NCBI GenBank assembly: GCA_011042035.1
Contig: DQZA01000176.1
Span: forward strand, 1 to 6,601
DNA: 6,601 nucleotides
DNA from: Desulfobacteraceae bacterium
GTDB lineage: Bacteria; Desulfobacterota; DSM-4660; Desulfatiglandales; Desulfatiglandaceae
Direction: 5' to 3'
Shown one piece after another: positions 6,567-6,601 of this stretch (position 1 is the first letter of the stretch; the number at the start of each line of letters is the position of its first letter). The position numbers were made by a program, and so were the translations under genes. The notes under the pieces were generated by a model. It was given only the letters and a program-made list of their open reading frames with translations, ran no database searches and was not told where the DNA came from.

Positions 6567-6601
6567 AGCCCCTGAACCTCTATCCTTCAGCCTTCAGCCT
6601 A
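6543..6601. repeat. Perfect 18-bp inverted repeat made of AGGCTGA heptamers
   Basis: The left arm TAGGCTGAAGGCTGAAGG (6543-6560) is exactly complementary to the right arm CCTTCAGCCTTCAGCCTA (6584-6601), separated by 23 nt. Each arm contains two full AGGCTGA heptamers plus AGG, so the arms are also tandem repeats. The right arm ends exactly at the window edge, so the true extent is unknown. The element sits just upstream of hslU and would form a strong RNA or cruciform hairpin. There is no U-run on the minus strand after it (the sequence is TAATAACCC), so an intrinsic terminator is not supported in that direction. It may be a dispersed intergenic repeat. Confidence 0.8.

Noticed and set aside
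6543..6601. The upstream inverted repeat as an intrinsic terminator
   Set aside because: The stem is strong, but the loop is 23 nt and the minus-strand sequence after it has no T-run. In the plus direction the following sequence is outside the window, so this cannot be judged.
6518..6601. A sigma-70 or heat-shock promoter directly upstream of hslU
   Set aside because: I found no convincing -35/-10 pair with proper spacing on the minus strand, and most of this stretch is taken up by the repeat.

Overview
The window reads as a compact biosynthetic cluster from a Gram-negative bacterium of moderate GC content, most likely Desulfobacterota (the former Deltaproteobacteria). That placement is an inference. 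It rests on the gene order hslU-argB-argD-argF-argG-argH, which I associate with that group, and on protein sequences that look like ordinary members of their families. The sequence alone cannot fix the species.

Every supported gene lies on the minus strand, so transcription runs from high to low coordinates. From the right edge: a short non-coding stretch carrying a perfect 18-bp inverted repeat built of AGGCTGA heptamers (6543-6601); hslU, the ATPase of the HslUV protease (5102-6505); argB, N-acetylglutamate kinase, which overlaps the hslU stop codon by 4 nt (4224-5105); a 109-nt gap holding three tandem AGGC-type heptamers and a TTCG-rich tract; argD, acetylornithine aminotransferase (2915-4114); a 70-nt gap; argF, ornithine carbamoyltransferase (1951-2844); a 33-nt gap; argG, argininosuccinate synthase with a TTG start (700-1917); 12 nt; and the first 229 codons of argH, argininosuccinate lyase, which runs off the left edge (1-687).

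Together the arg genes cover the pathway from N-acetylglutamate to arginine except for two steps. N-acetyl-glutamyl-phosphate reductase (ArgC) and the deacetylating step (ArgJ or ArgE) are absent and must be encoded elsewhere. ArgB carries the N-terminal extension and C-terminal signature of arginine-inhibited kinases, so feedback control at that step is expected. The arg genes are closely spaced and co-oriented behind hslU, which is consistent with one transcript. The promoter, and any hslV gene, would lie beyond the right edge.

I see no mobile element, CRISPR array, RNA gene or novel defence-type system. All large plus-strand open frames lie antisense to these well-recognised genes and look like shadows. 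The part that ordinary annotation does not explain is the two heptamer repeat tracts, one in the argB-argD gap and one upstream of hslU.
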